The translations under genes and the position numbers were made by a program. The notes below the pieces were generated by a model, which was not told the DNA's origin, searched no databases, and was given only the letters and a program-made list of their open reading frames with translations. 64,000 bases of DNA from Sinorhizobium terangae (GTDB lineage: Bacteria; Pseudomonadota; Alphaproteobacteria; Rhizobiales; Rhizobiaceae), in assembly GCF_029714365.1 (NCBI RefSeq), contig NZ_CP121660.1, positions 1,116,001 through 1,180,000 of the forward strand. Reading direction: 5' to 3'. Positions 1 to 8,109 of this stretch are shown here, one piece after another (position 1 is the stretch's first letter; each line of letters starts with the position of its first letter).

Positions 1-501
1 ATAGTCATGCTGACCGCCCGCTCCGACGAGATGGATCGCATCATCGGACTTGAAATGGGCGCGGACGACTACCTCGCCAAGCCGTTTTCGGCGCGCGAAC
101 TGCTGGCCCGCATTAAGGCGGTCCTGCGGCGCGCGCGCATGCTGCCTCCAAATCTTCAGATCTCCGAGGCTGGGCAGCTGCTGCGTTTCGGCAGATGGAG
201 GCTGGACACGACGGCGAGACATCTCGTTGACTCCGACGAAACGGTCATTGCACTCAGCGGAGCCGAATACCGCCTTCTGCGGGTTTTCATCGATCACCCG
301 CAACGCGTCCTCAATCGCGATCAGCTGCTCAATCTCACGCAGGGCCGCGATGCCGAACTCTTCGACCGCTCCATCGATCTCCTTGTCAGCCGGGTTCGCC
401 AGCGTCTCGGCGACGATGCCCGGGAACCGGCCTACATCAAGACCGTGCGCAGCGAGGGCTATGTCTTTTCAATGCCGGTCGAAATCGTGGAACCCCGCTG
501 A
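1..501 (+). CDS. OmpR-family response regulator (5' truncated)
   Basis: The gene begins outside the window; it is open in frame from base 1, leaving about 166 residues. The end of the receiver domain is visible, including the conserved Lys in YLAKPF. A winged-helix DNA-binding domain follows (roughly residues 70-160, ending KTVRSEGYVF). The phospho-acceptor Asp lies upstream of the window. Its TGA overlaps the ATG of the histidine kinase by one base, so the two are almost certainly a translationally coupled two-component pair. The stimulus and target genes cannot be told from this sequence. Confidence 0.9.
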   Translation: MVMLTARSDEMDRIIGLEMGADDYLAKPFSARELLARIKAVLRRARMLPPNLQISEAGQLLRFGRWRLDTTARHLVDSDETVIALSGAEYRLLRVFIDHPQRVLNRDQLLNLTQGRDAELFDRSIDLLVSRVRQRLGDDAREPAYIKTVRSEGYVFSMPVEIVEPR

Positions 502-1823
502 TGGCGCCCTCCGTTCTCAACGGAATTCGCCTGTGGCCGCGCACACTCAGAGCGCGGCTGTTCGTCATTCTGCTTGCCGGCCTGGGGATCGCCCACGCCA
601 TGTCGTTTGCGGTGCTGTTTTCCGAACGCTACATCGCCGCCAGGTCGGTGATGTTCAATACGCTCGAAAATGACGTCGCGACATCGATCGCCATCCTTGA
701 CCGGCTCCCGGCCGCCGAGCGTGCCGCCTGGCTCGATCAACTTGCCCGCGGCTCCTACCGGTTCGTTCTGGGGCAAGGCATCCCCGGCAATCCCGTGCTT
801 GGGGCTGATGACGTCGAGGTCGCCTCCAGGATCCAGACCGCGATCGGCGCGAAATACCCAATCGAGGTTGAAGCGATCCCGGGCGGGGCCCGCCATTTTC
901 AGGCCCATCTTCGTTTGAGCGACGGCGAACCGCTGACGATCGATGTCACGCCAAGGGGCGTCATGCCAGTGGCTGACTGGCTGCCCTACGTACTCGTTGC
1001 GCAGCTTGCCCTCCTGGTGCTGTGCAGCTGGCTCGCGATGCGCCAAGCCGTCCGTCCCCTCGCCAACCTCGCGAGAGCCGTCGACACGCTTGACCCGAAC
1101 AGCAACACGCCGCGGCTCAGCGAGATTGGACCAAGGGAAGTCGCCTATGCGGCAACGGCCTTCAATGCGATGCGTGATCGCATCGCACAGTATCTGGAGG
1201 AGCGCGTGCAGATCCTCGCGGCGATTTCACATGATCTCCAGACGCCGATTACGCGCATGAAGCTCCGCGCGGAAATGGCCGAAGAATCCGTCGACAGGGA
1301 CAAGCTCATTCAGGATCTCGATGAAGTCGAACGTCTCGTGAAGGAAGGAGTCGCCTATGCGCGCAGCGCCCATGGCAACGACGAACAGGCATCGCGCATC
1401 GACCTCCCCTCGTTCATCGAGAGCCTGGCCTATGATTATCAAGATACCGGCAAGGCCGTCACAGTCGGAGAATTGAGCAGCGGGGCCATCCTGATCCGGC
1501 CGCACGCCTTGAAGCGAATCCTCACCAATCTGATCGACAACGCGCTGAAGTTCGGCGGCAGCGCGGAAATCGAGGTGCAGCGTCGCGCCGATGACACCGT
1601 GATCATAAAGGTTCTCGATCGAGGCCCTGGCATTCCGGAAAGTCAGCTGGAAGCGGTCATGGAACCCTTCTACCGCCTGGAGCAGTCGCGCAACCGCGAC
1701 ACCGGTGGGACGGGCCTCGGCCTTGCCATCGCCCAGCAGCTTGCCACCGTCATCGGCGCTTCATTGACGTTGCGCAACCGCGAAGGTGGCGGCCTTGCGG
1801 CAGAAATAGCCCTCCGCCAGTAG
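501..1823 (+). CDS. Two-component sensor histidine kinase with HAMP domain
   Basis: 440 aa inner-membrane kinase, partner of the preceding OmpR-type regulator. Visible order: TM1 (about 20-42), a periplasmic sensor region of about 110 residues with no recognisable domain, TM2 (about 158-178), HAMP linker (to about 230), HisKA with the phospho-accepting His in AISHDLQTP (near residue 243), and an HATPase domain with N box NLIDNALKFG, G1 box DRGPGIPE and G2 box TGLGLAIAQQ. All catalytic boxes look intact. The ATG overlaps the regulator stop codon. The C-terminus, AEIALRQ, is typical of EnvZ/OmpR-type kinases. The ligand is unknown. Confidence 0.9.
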   Translation: MAPSVLNGIRLWPRTLRARLFVILLAGLGIAHAMSFAVLFSERYIAARSVMFNTLENDVATSIAILDRLPAAERAAWLDQLARGSYRFVLGQGIPGNPVLGADDVEVASRIQTAIGAKYPIEVEAIPGGARHFQAHLRLSDGEPLTIDVTPRGVMPVADWLPYVLVAQLALLVLCSWLAMRQAVRPLANLARAVDTLDPNSNTPRLSEIGPREVAYAATAFNAMRDRIAQYLEERVQILAAISHDLQTPITRMKLRAEMAEESVDRDKLIQDLDEVERLVKEGVAYARSAHGNDEQASRIDLPSFIESLAYDYQDTGKAVTVGELSSGAILIRPHALKRILTNLIDNALKFGGSAEIEVQRRADDTVIIKVLDRGPGIPESQLEAVMEPFYRLEQSRNRDTGGTGLGLAIAQQLATVIGASLTLRNREGGGLAAEIALRQ

Positions 1824-1966
1824 CGCAATTCCAGGAAGGATGCATAGCGGAGTTCCGTCCTGAATTGTGTATTCTCAACTGGTTAGATATTTCACTTCAC
1901 CTAAAGTGTTAACTGCCGCTTTCCACGGCAGCAGGGCGGGCTCGGCCGCCCTGCTCCCGCATTCGT

Positions 1967-2602
1967 TCATGCGGCGGTCGCCGCTCCGGTCTGCTCGCGC
2001 ACCATGTACTCGGCGTACCAGGTGGGCCAGTCCTCGTCCCGGTGGCCGAGTTGCTTCTCGTATTCGCCGTGTGCCGTCTCCGCACGCCGGAAGGCGCTCG
2101 CGAGGTCCGCCGCCGAGGCGAATGTCGTGGCGCTCGCATCGACGCGTCCGGGCAAGCGCTCGGTCACCTCCTGGATGAGCCAGCCGTTGCCGTCCGGATC
2201 GCTGAACGTGGCATAGGAGCGGTAGCTGCCCCGCTCGGGGTGCCGTCCGCTCACGGGCGGCTGTCCGGGGCCGGCGCGATGAAAAACTTCGCTCACCTCT
2301 GCGCCGCGGCCGACGAGTTCAGCGCGCGCCGCCTCAATATCCGACACGACCAGGTACATCCCGCTTGCCGAGCCGGGCGCGGCCGAGGTGATCCCCTTCC
2401 CGAAGTGGATCGAGCTCGGCGAACCCGGCGGGGTGAACTGCACCACGCGGAACGCGTCACCGACGGCAAAGTCGGCGTCGAGCCTCCAGCCGAGGCCGCC
2501 GTAAAAATTCTTGGCACGATCGACGTCGGAAACGGGGATGACGACGACCTCGAGCTTCAGGTCGACCGTTGGCGCTCCCCCGGTGCTGGTTTCGGTTGTC
2601 AT
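1967..2602 (-). CDS. VOC (glyoxalase/bleomycin-resistance) family protein with C-terminal extension
   Basis: 211 aa, probably cytosolic. The N-terminal two thirds is a vicinal-oxygen-chelate fold: it opens LEVVVIPVSDVDRAKNFY and has the second module ending YATFSDPDGNGWLIQEV near residue 145. VOC proteins bind a metal and include isomerases, dioxygenases and antibiotic-binding proteins; the substrate cannot be assigned here. About 60 further residues (from LPGRVDAS) form an Ala-rich charged tail with WPTWYAEYMV, seen in some VOC proteins of soil bacteria. The ATG is preceded by a strong AAGGAG site. It may be expressed together with the epoxide-hydrolase gene 55 bp upstream on the same strand. 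Confidence 0.8.
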   Translation of the reverse strand: MTTETSTGGAPTVDLKLEVVVIPVSDVDRAKNFYGGLGWRLDADFAVGDAFRVVQFTPPGSPSSIHFGKGITSAAPGSASGMYLVVSDIEAARAELVGRGAEVSEVFHRAGPGQPPVSGRHPERGSYRSYATFSDPDGNGWLIQEVTERLPGRVDASATTFASAADLASAFRRAETAHGEYEKQLGHRDEDWPTWYAEYMVREQTGAATAA

Positions 2603-2657
2603 GGCTTTCTCCTTAGGTTTTAGAAGGGCGGCGCGCCATGGGCGCGCCTCTTGTTTG

Positions 2658-4025
2658 TCAAATCGACTGCCGCAAGGATCTGAATGCGGCTCTGAGTTCC
2701 TGCGTGAAGACCTCCGGCTGTTCCCAGGCGGCGAAGTGTCCGCCTTTTTCCAGCCGATTGTAATGAATGAGCTTGGGAAACGCCTTCTCTGCCCAGGAGC
2801 GCGGTGCCTGATAGAGTTCGTCCGGAAATGCGCTCACGGCAACCGGTATTGTAATGCCCTTCGGGGCAAAGAACGCGAGCTTATTTTCCCAGTAGAGGCG
2901 TGCCGAAGACACTCCCGTGTTGGTCAGCCAGTAGAGGGTTATGTTGTCGAGCACGTCGTCTCGCGTCAGGCCCTCGCGCTCACCGTCGAAGACGCGGGCG
3001 ATGAGGTCATAGCTGCGTGCATCGTGGTCAAGCATCCAGCCTGCCAGCCCGATCGGCGAGTCGTCGATCCCGTATAGCGTCTGCGGGCGCTTGCTCATCT
3101 CCAGGGCATAGGAGAGGCCGTTCTTGTAGAAGAAGTCGAGCTGCTCATAGGCCCGAAGCTCGTCGGGAGAGAGGCCGGACGGCGGCGGGCCGCCGACATC
3201 AAGCGCCTTCTGGATTTCTTTCGGTACTGCGCCCGGCATGTTGGTGTGAATGCCGATGAGCTCCGGCGGCGCCTGAACGGCCATCTGCTCGGTGACCGCG
3301 TCACCCCAGTCGCCGCCCTGCGCGACGTATCTGGTGTAGCCCAGGCGCTTCATCAGCACCGTCCAGGCACGAGCGATCCGGACCGGATCCCAGCCGAGTT
3401 CGTCAGGCTTGCCCGAAAATCCATGGCCGGGCAGCGACGGTATGACGACGTCGAAAGCATCCGCCTCGGTCCCTCCATGGGCCGTGGGGTTCGTCAGGGG
3501 ATCGATGATCTTCATCTGTTCGACAATCGAGCCGGGCCACCCATGCGTGACGATCACCGGCAAAGCGTTCTTGTGCTTCGAGCGTACGTGAATGAAGTGA
3601 ATGTCGACCCCGTCGATGTTGGTTACGAACTGCGAAAGGGCATTGAGTTTCTTCTCGAACTTGCGCCAGTCATAGTCCGTCGACCAATACTTTGCGAGCT
3701 TCTCCATGGTGTCGAGCTGCACGCCCTGGGTGGCATCCCAGACCAGCTCCCGCCCCGGCCACTTGGTTGCCACGATGCGCCGCTTGAGGTCGGCAAGGGC
3801 CTCGTCAGTTGCACGGAACTGGAAGGGACGGATGGATTCGTCGAAGGCCGGTTTGGTTTCAGCCGCACCGACCACCGAAGGCTGCCCAACGGTTGTAGCA
3901 CTGCCGGAAGCGGCAGAAATCGTTCCGGCGTAGGCGGCGGCCGTGGGAAGAAAGACCCCGATGGCTCCGACCAAAACGGAGGCCGCAACACGACGCTTAT
4001 CAAGCAACGAATAGAGTCTGGACAT
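2658..4025 (-). CDS. Secreted epoxide hydrolase with EHN domain
   Basis: 455 aa with a cleavable signal peptide (basic start, hydrophobic residues about 14-33, AYA before the likely cut), so probably exported. After the signal peptide comes an epoxide-hydrolase N-terminal (EHN) domain (about 60-165, [20 protein letters not shown]), then an alpha/beta hydrolase core. The oxyanion motif HGWPGS, the Asp nucleophile in GGDWGD and a C-terminal His in [10 protein letters not shown] are visible. The family opens epoxides to diols; the natural substrate is not predictable. The ATG has an AGGAG site. A 37-bp palindrome shared with two neighbouring genes lies about 145 bp upstream. Confidence 0.85.
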   Translation of the reverse strand: MSRLYSLLDKRRVAASVLVGAIGVFLPTAAAYAGTISAASGSATTVGQPSVVGAAETKPAFDESIRPFQFRATDEALADLKRRIVATKWPGRELVWDATQGVQLDTMEKLAKYWSTDYDWRKFEKKLNALSQFVTNIDGVDIHFIHVRSKHKNALPVIVTHGWPGSIVEQMKIIDPLTNPTAHGGTEADAFDVVIPSLPGHGFSGKPDELGWDPVRIARAWTVLMKRLGYTRYVAQGGDWGDAVTEQMAVQAPPELIGIHTNMPGAVPKEIQKALDVGGPPPSGLSPDELRAYEQLDFFYKNGLSYALEMSKRPQTLYGIDDSPIGLAGWMLDHDARSYDLIARVFDGEREGLTRDDVLDNITLYWLTNTGVSSARLYWENKLAFFAPKGITIPVAVSAFPDELYQAPRSWAEKAFPKLIHYNRLEKGGHFAAWEQPEVFTQELRAAFRSLRQSI

Positions 4026-4170
4026 GTCATTCTCCTATTCTGTGACGTCGACGAACCGCCGCCGATTTGATGTGAAACGCAAATGCTGATGACGGCGATA
4101 CTTTCGATCTTCGAGTAAAACACGGGTTCATTCAGTTCTTTTCGAGTGCCAATACTAGGGCAAAGCATTC

Positions 4171-4207
4171 ATGTCTCAAATGTCGTATATACGGCTTTTT
4201 CGGCCAT
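4171..4207. promoter_or_regulatory. Copy 1 of a 37-bp palindromic operator-like element
   Basis: Begins ATGTCTCAAATGTC, has a TATATA core and ends in the inverted half GGCCAT. It matches the element at 7749-7785 at 32 of 37 positions and the one at 6710-6746 at 27 of 37. It sits in the gene-free stretch 4026-4518, upstream of the epoxide-hydrolase gene. Nothing else was recognised in that stretch; the short ORFs there lack convincing starts. Binding by the nearby GlxA-type regulator is inferred. Confidence 0.6.
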
Positions 4208-4518
4208 GCTGGCACGCATCTTCTCGGCCCTCGATGCGTGACTGCCTTGTTCGACTGTCGAGGCAGACTTGGCACTCTGCACGTGTCTCGGATGTTTCGG
4301 GACGGGCGCGAAATGTCAGCCAATCCTCACAGAATAGAGGACAGACACATTGCGATACGAATGCACGTCACGCGCTCGGGTGGCTCACTGCTCGTCATCG
4401 GCAACTCCGGAGAAGCCGGAGGTACCGATGAAGCCCTGATGATGCGTCTTGCACACTAGAGTGGTCGTCACCAGCGCGGTACACGAGTTCGGACATCACC
4501 GCCTGCTGGCGAAGTTGA

Positions 4519-5565
4519 TCAGAAACGATCGACGTCGACCACGGCCTGGGCAAATGCTTGTGGTGCCTCCTGCGGCAGGTTGTGGCCGATGCCGCCGGTG
4601 ACCGACCGGTGCTCATACCTGCCCGAGAACTTCTTGGCATAGGCTGCGGGCTCCGGATGCGGCGCGCCGTTGGCATCGCCCTCGAGCGTGATCGTCGGCA
4701 CGCCGATCGATGGGAGTTTGGCGAGCTTCGCTTCCAGATCATCGTATTTCGGCTCGCCGTCAGCCAGGCTGATCCGCCAGCGGTAATTGTGGATCGTGAT
4801 GTCGACATGATCCGGGTTTTCGAATGCCGCTGCGCTGCGATTGAAGGTGGCGTCGTCGAAATTCCACTTCGGCGACGCGAGCTGCCAGATGAGCCTCGCG
4901 AATTCGGCGCGGTTTTGCTCGTAGCCGGCTCGGCCGCGTTCGGTAGCGAAGTAGAACTGGTACCACCAGGCGAGTTCCGCCTTTGGCGGCAAGGGCTTCT
5001 TATTCAGGTCACGGCTGCCGATCAGATAGCCGCTCACCGAAACCAGGGCCTTGCACCGCTCCGGCCAAAGAGCGGCGATGATGTTGGCGGTGCGCGCGCC
5101 CCAATCGCAGCCCGCGATGACCGCCTTCTGGATCCCCAGCGCATCCATCAGGTCGATGATGTCGGCGGCGATTGCCGACTGTTGGCCGTTGCGCGGCGTG
5201 TCGGGCGACACGAAGCGTGTCGTCCCGTAGCCGCGCAGATAGGGAACGATCACGCGGTAGCCGGCCGTGGCCAGCAAGGGCGCCACATCGACATAGGTAT
5301 GGATGTCGTAGGGCCAGCCATGCAGAAGAATGACCACAGGGGCGTCGCTCGCACCGAGCTCGGCATAGCCGACATTGAGCAGGCCGGCCTCGATCTGCTT
5401 GAGCGAGGCGAAGGATGTGTTCGTGCCAGGTGCGGTCGCAGGAATGCGGACCTCAGTGGCTGATTGTGCATGGGCGATGCTCGTCATGCCGAGTTTGGCG
5501 GCTGCGACCGTCAATGCCGCCATGCCCATGAAATGCCGCCGCGGCTGGTTGATTTGCTCTGTCAT
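4519..5565 (-). CDS. Exported alpha/beta hydrolase, epoxide hydrolase-like
   Basis: 348 aa from the ATG at 5565, chosen because GGGGAAG lies just upstream and because it leads straight into a Tat-like signal: RRHFMGMAALTVAAA followed by AHA. The core shows the oxyanion motif HGWPYD, an Asp nucleophile in AGCDWGARTA (near residue 150) and a C-terminal His in GIGHNLPQE. An Asp nucleophile points to the epoxide hydrolase/haloalkane dehalogenase branch rather than to an esterase. There is no EHN domain, unlike the neighbouring epoxide hydrolase. A Tat signal suggests folding before export. The substrate is unknown. Confidence 0.8.
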   Translation of the reverse strand: MTEQINQPRRHFMGMAALTVAAAKLGMTSIAHAQSATEVRIPATAPGTNTSFASLKQIEAGLLNVGYAELGASDAPVVILLHGWPYDIHTYVDVAPLLATAGYRVIVPYLRGYGTTRFVSPDTPRNGQQSAIAADIIDLMDALGIQKAVIAGCDWGARTANIIAALWPERCKALVSVSGYLIGSRDLNKKPLPPKAELAWWYQFYFATERGRAGYEQNRAEFARLIWQLASPKWNFDDATFNRSAAAFENPDHVDITIHNYRWRISLADGEPKYDDLEAKLAKLPSIGVPTITLEGDANGAPHPEPAAYAKKFSGRYEHRSVTGGIGHNLPQEAPQAFAQAVVDVDRF

Positions 5566-5759
5566 CGACTTCTTCCCCGATTGCGTGAAGACAGCGACAG
5601 GTGCCGGCACCCACTTGTCTTCACTGTGTCCTCAGCCGGCGAAATTGAAAGCCAATGTCGAAATCGGGCGCGCAGACATATTGAGATACAATTTCATGCC
5701 GCTGCGTCGGCACTCGCCGAGGTTGGCGAAACACCAGATCGGGGGCCGCTTCCGGCTGC

Positions 5760-6698
5760 CTATGCGCTTTCGCGCGCATTCCGCCGGATCGTTTGTGGCG
5801 GCTGGCCGAGCGTGCGAAGGAAGGCCCGGCGCATGCGGTCGCGGTCGGCAAAGCCGGTTTCCTCGGCGATCACGTCCATGGAATGCCGGCCCTGCTCCAT
5901 CATCAGCCGGGCCGCCTCCACGCGAATATTCTCCACCGCCTTGGCCGGCGACTGTCCGGTCTCGGCCCGAAACGCCCGGCTGAACTGTCGCGCGCTCAGC
6001 CCGGCCGCATCCGCCAGCTCTTCCACCGACAGGACTCCGCGCAAGTGAGCCTTGGCGTAGTCGATCGATCGCTGGATCCGGTCAGACTTCGGATCGAGCT
6101 CGAGCAATGCGGAGAACTGCGACTGGCCGCCGGCGCGCCGATGATAGACGACGAGCTTGCGGGCGGCCGCGCGTGCAATGTCCTGGCCGTGGTCCTTCTC
6201 GATCATCGCAAGCGCGAGATCGATGCTCGCCGTCATCCCGGCAGACGTCCACACGCTTCCGTCGACAATGAAGATGCGATCTTCCTCTAGCTTGACCGTC
6301 GGGAACCGCTCCTGGAACTGGCGCGCGAAGGCCCAATGGGTCGTCGCCCGACGCCCGTCCAGCAGGCCAGCTTCGGCGAGGATGAAGGCGCCCGTGCATG
6401 GGGCCGCTACGCGCCGCGCCGTTTCGAGCGCATGACGCGCGAACTCGATCAATCCCGCCGTCATCGGCTCGATCGTTGAGCTGGCGCCGAACATCACCGT
6501 GTCATAGGCGGCGTCATCGAAGGCTTTCGTGAGGACACCGAAGCCGGCGGACGCTTTGACCTCCCCGCCCGTTTCCGAAAGCAGCTCTATCTCGTAGGCC
6601 GGCTCTCCCAGCGCGATATTGGCCATCTCGAAGGCGGTCACCGCCGCGAAGCCCATGAGCTGGAATCCTGGAAAGACGACAAAGCCGATCCGATGCAT
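5760..6698 (-). CDS. GlxA-type AraC-family transcriptional regulator
   Basis: 312 aa from the ATG at 6698; the longer reading frame would begin inside the upstream palindrome. Residues 1-170 form a DJ-1/PfpI-like (type 1 glutamine amidotransferase) sensor domain, starting MHRIGFVVFPGFQ, with the conserved Cys in APCTGAF. Residues about 205-305 form an AraC double helix-turn-helix (GLSARQFSRAF and MDVIAEETGF). Relatives are activators of catabolic genes with unknown or small amine ligands. It lies among hydrolase and SDR genes that share its upstream palindrome, so it probably controls them and itself. That link is inferred from the repeated site. Confidence 0.88.
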   Translation of the reverse strand: MHRIGFVVFPGFQLMGFAAVTAFEMANIALGEPAYEIELLSETGGEVKASAGFGVLTKAFDDAAYDTVMFGASSTIEPMTAGLIEFARHALETARRVAAPCTGAFILAEAGLLDGRRATTHWAFARQFQERFPTVKLEEDRIFIVDGSVWTSAGMTASIDLALAMIEKDHGQDIARAAARKLVVYHRRAGGQSQFSALLELDPKSDRIQRSIDYAKAHLRGVLSVEELADAAGLSARQFSRAFRAETGQSPAKAVENIRVEAARLMMEQGRHSMDVIAEETGFADRDRMRRAFLRTLGQPPQTIRRNARESA

Positions 6699-6709
6699 GA
6701 CGCAATTCC

Positions 6710-6746
6710 CTGGCTGGAATTGCTGTATATATGGCATCTGCGACAT
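6710..6746. promoter_or_regulatory. Copy 2 of the 37-bp palindromic operator-like element
   Basis: Read on the minus strand it starts ATGTCGCAGATGCC and continues through ATATATA to CAATTCC. It ends 12 bp before the GlxA-type start codon, a position suited to autoregulation. It is the most diverged copy, with 26-27 of 37 positions shared with the other two, and is in the opposite orientation to them. Confidence 0.55.
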
Positions 6747-6892
6747 GACATAAACCCTGTGGTGTCTCGCTCATCTTTTCGGCCTTTCGAATGCCCGCCG
6801 TCGCTATCGCGCTTTCGACGACTGGTCGTGCATTCATCATTTGAGGCGGTACGCGCTCCGGAGCGCATACCGTATCGCTCCAAGAGAACGCG

Positions 6893-7696
6893 TTAGCCGG
6901 CCGCTGCTCGATATCGGGCGGCGGGGACACTGCGGGAAAGGTTCGGCATCAGCTTCTGGCGGGCTGCCTCGTAGGCATCCCAATCAGCGGCGTCCGGCAG
7001 TGCCGGTATCGTGATCCGTTCACCCATATCGAAGCCCGCGAGCGCCGCGTCCACCATGTCCTCGGCAGGCATCACGATCTCACTCGGCACATGTTCCAGC
7101 GGCGTTCCGGCAATGCCCCAGAAATCGGTCGCCGTCGCGCCGGGGAGTACGGCCTGGATGCGGATATTCTTCTCGGCAAGCTCCTTCTGAAGCGACAAGG
7201 TGAAAGCGAGGACGAAGGCCTTGCTGCCGCCGTAGACGCCGTTCAGCACTTCCGGTGCGATGCCGACGATCGAAGCGATGTTGATGATCGCACCGGTCCC
7301 GCGTGCCGCAAAGCTGGGCACCGCAGCATAGGTCAGCCGCGTCAGCGCGCTGACATTCAGCGTAATCATCTCTTCCATCTTCTCGATATCGGAGTTGAGC
7401 AGCGGGGCGGTCGCGCCAACGCCGGCGTTGTTGACCAACATGGTGATGCTGGCGTCGGTCTGAAGGATCTTCTCGACGCGATGGACATCGGCCTTATTAC
7501 CGAGATCCGCGGTGACCACCTCGACGCTGCGGCCGGTGTCGTCGGCAAGGCGCCTGGCCAGTTCACTTAGGCGGGCACGGTTGCGAGCGACCAGGATCAG
7601 ATCATATCCCCTGCGCGCCAGGCGATCGGCATAGATCGCACCGATGCCCGAGGATGCGCCGGTGATAAGCGCGGTACCTTTCGAATGCTGGGTCAT
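6893..7696 (-). CDS. Short-chain dehydrogenase/reductase
   Basis: 267 aa classical SDR. The NAD(P)-binding motif TGASSGIG is near residue 14, NNAG near residue 90, the catalytic Ser in NIASIVG, and the Tyr-Lys pair in YGGSK near residue 158. The basic residues in VARNRAR after the second strand suggest NADPH preference, which is inference. It resembles SDRs annotated as DltE-like or as oxidoreductases of unknown substrate. The start is an ATG preceded by GGAG. A copy of the 37-bp palindrome lies 53-89 bp upstream. Confidence 0.85.
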   Translation of the reverse strand: MTQHSKGTALITGASSGIGAIYADRLARRGYDLILVARNRARLSELARRLADDTGRSVEVVTADLGNKADVHRVEKILQTDASITMLVNNAGVGATAPLLNSDIEKMEEMITLNVSALTRLTYAAVPSFAARGTGAIINIASIVGIAPEVLNGVYGGSKAFVLAFTLSLQKELAEKNIRIQAVLPGATATDFWGIAGTPLEHVPSEIVMPAEDMVDAALAGFDMGERITIPALPDAADWDAYEAARQKLMPNLSRSVPAARYRAAAG

Positions 7697-7748
7697 GAGG
7701 GACTCCGTTCCGTTGGATTTGGAGCCCTGATACTAGTCCGAAACGACA

Positions 7749-7785
7749 ATGTCTCAAATGTCATATATCCGGCATTTTAGGACAT
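7749..7785. promoter_or_regulatory. Copy 3 of the 37-bp palindromic operator-like element
   Basis: The clearest dyad of the three copies: ATGTCTCAAATG on the left, ATATAT in the middle, and CATTTTAGGACAT on the right. The outer five bases pair perfectly. It is 53 bp upstream of the SDR start and agrees with copy 1 at 32 of 37 positions. Confidence 0.6.
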
Positions 7786-7829
7786 AGCGCGTCGGCTGTT
7801 TCTGTCCGGGGGGCAACGCCGTCGGGACA

Positions 7830-7967
7830 TCACCGTCGGGCGTCGGCCGGAACTATCGCCCCGCCGAAGAGCGCGACGATCGCCGACGGCTCCCGCGGAT
7901 CGGAATCCCAGGCACAGGGCGCGGCGGCGAGCGCGACGATGGCAATGCCCATCACAAGAATGCGCAT
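7830..7967 (-). CDS. Small secreted or membrane peptide, function unknown
   Basis: A 45-aa reading frame with a strong AGAGGAGAG ribosome site before its ATG. Residues 1-18 (MRILVMGIAIVALAAAPC) are a hydrophobic signal-like segment. The rest is short and contains DSDPREPSAIVALFGG. The Cys near residue 18 does not sit in an obvious lipobox. It lies between the DipZ-like gene and the SDR palindrome. It is not recognised as a named family; the ribosome site and signal segment are the reasons for calling it. Confidence 0.55.
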   Translation of the reverse strand: MRILVMGIAIVALAAAPCAWDSDPREPSAIVALFGGAIVPADARR

Positions 7968-8109
7968 GTGAACTCTCCTCTTTTGCGTCTGACCATAGTG
8001 ATTGTGACGCTGGCGGGGTACCGCGGCAGCCCGGTGGAGGCGGTCGAGAGACGGAACCCCTTCGCCGCTCGACCGGGCAGCATCCCTCGCTGCCCGAGGC
8101 TTGCTTCCG

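Noticed and set aside
4238..4459. 73-codon plus-strand frame in the gap before the second hydrolase gene
   Set aside because: No convincing ribosome site and no recognisable domain.
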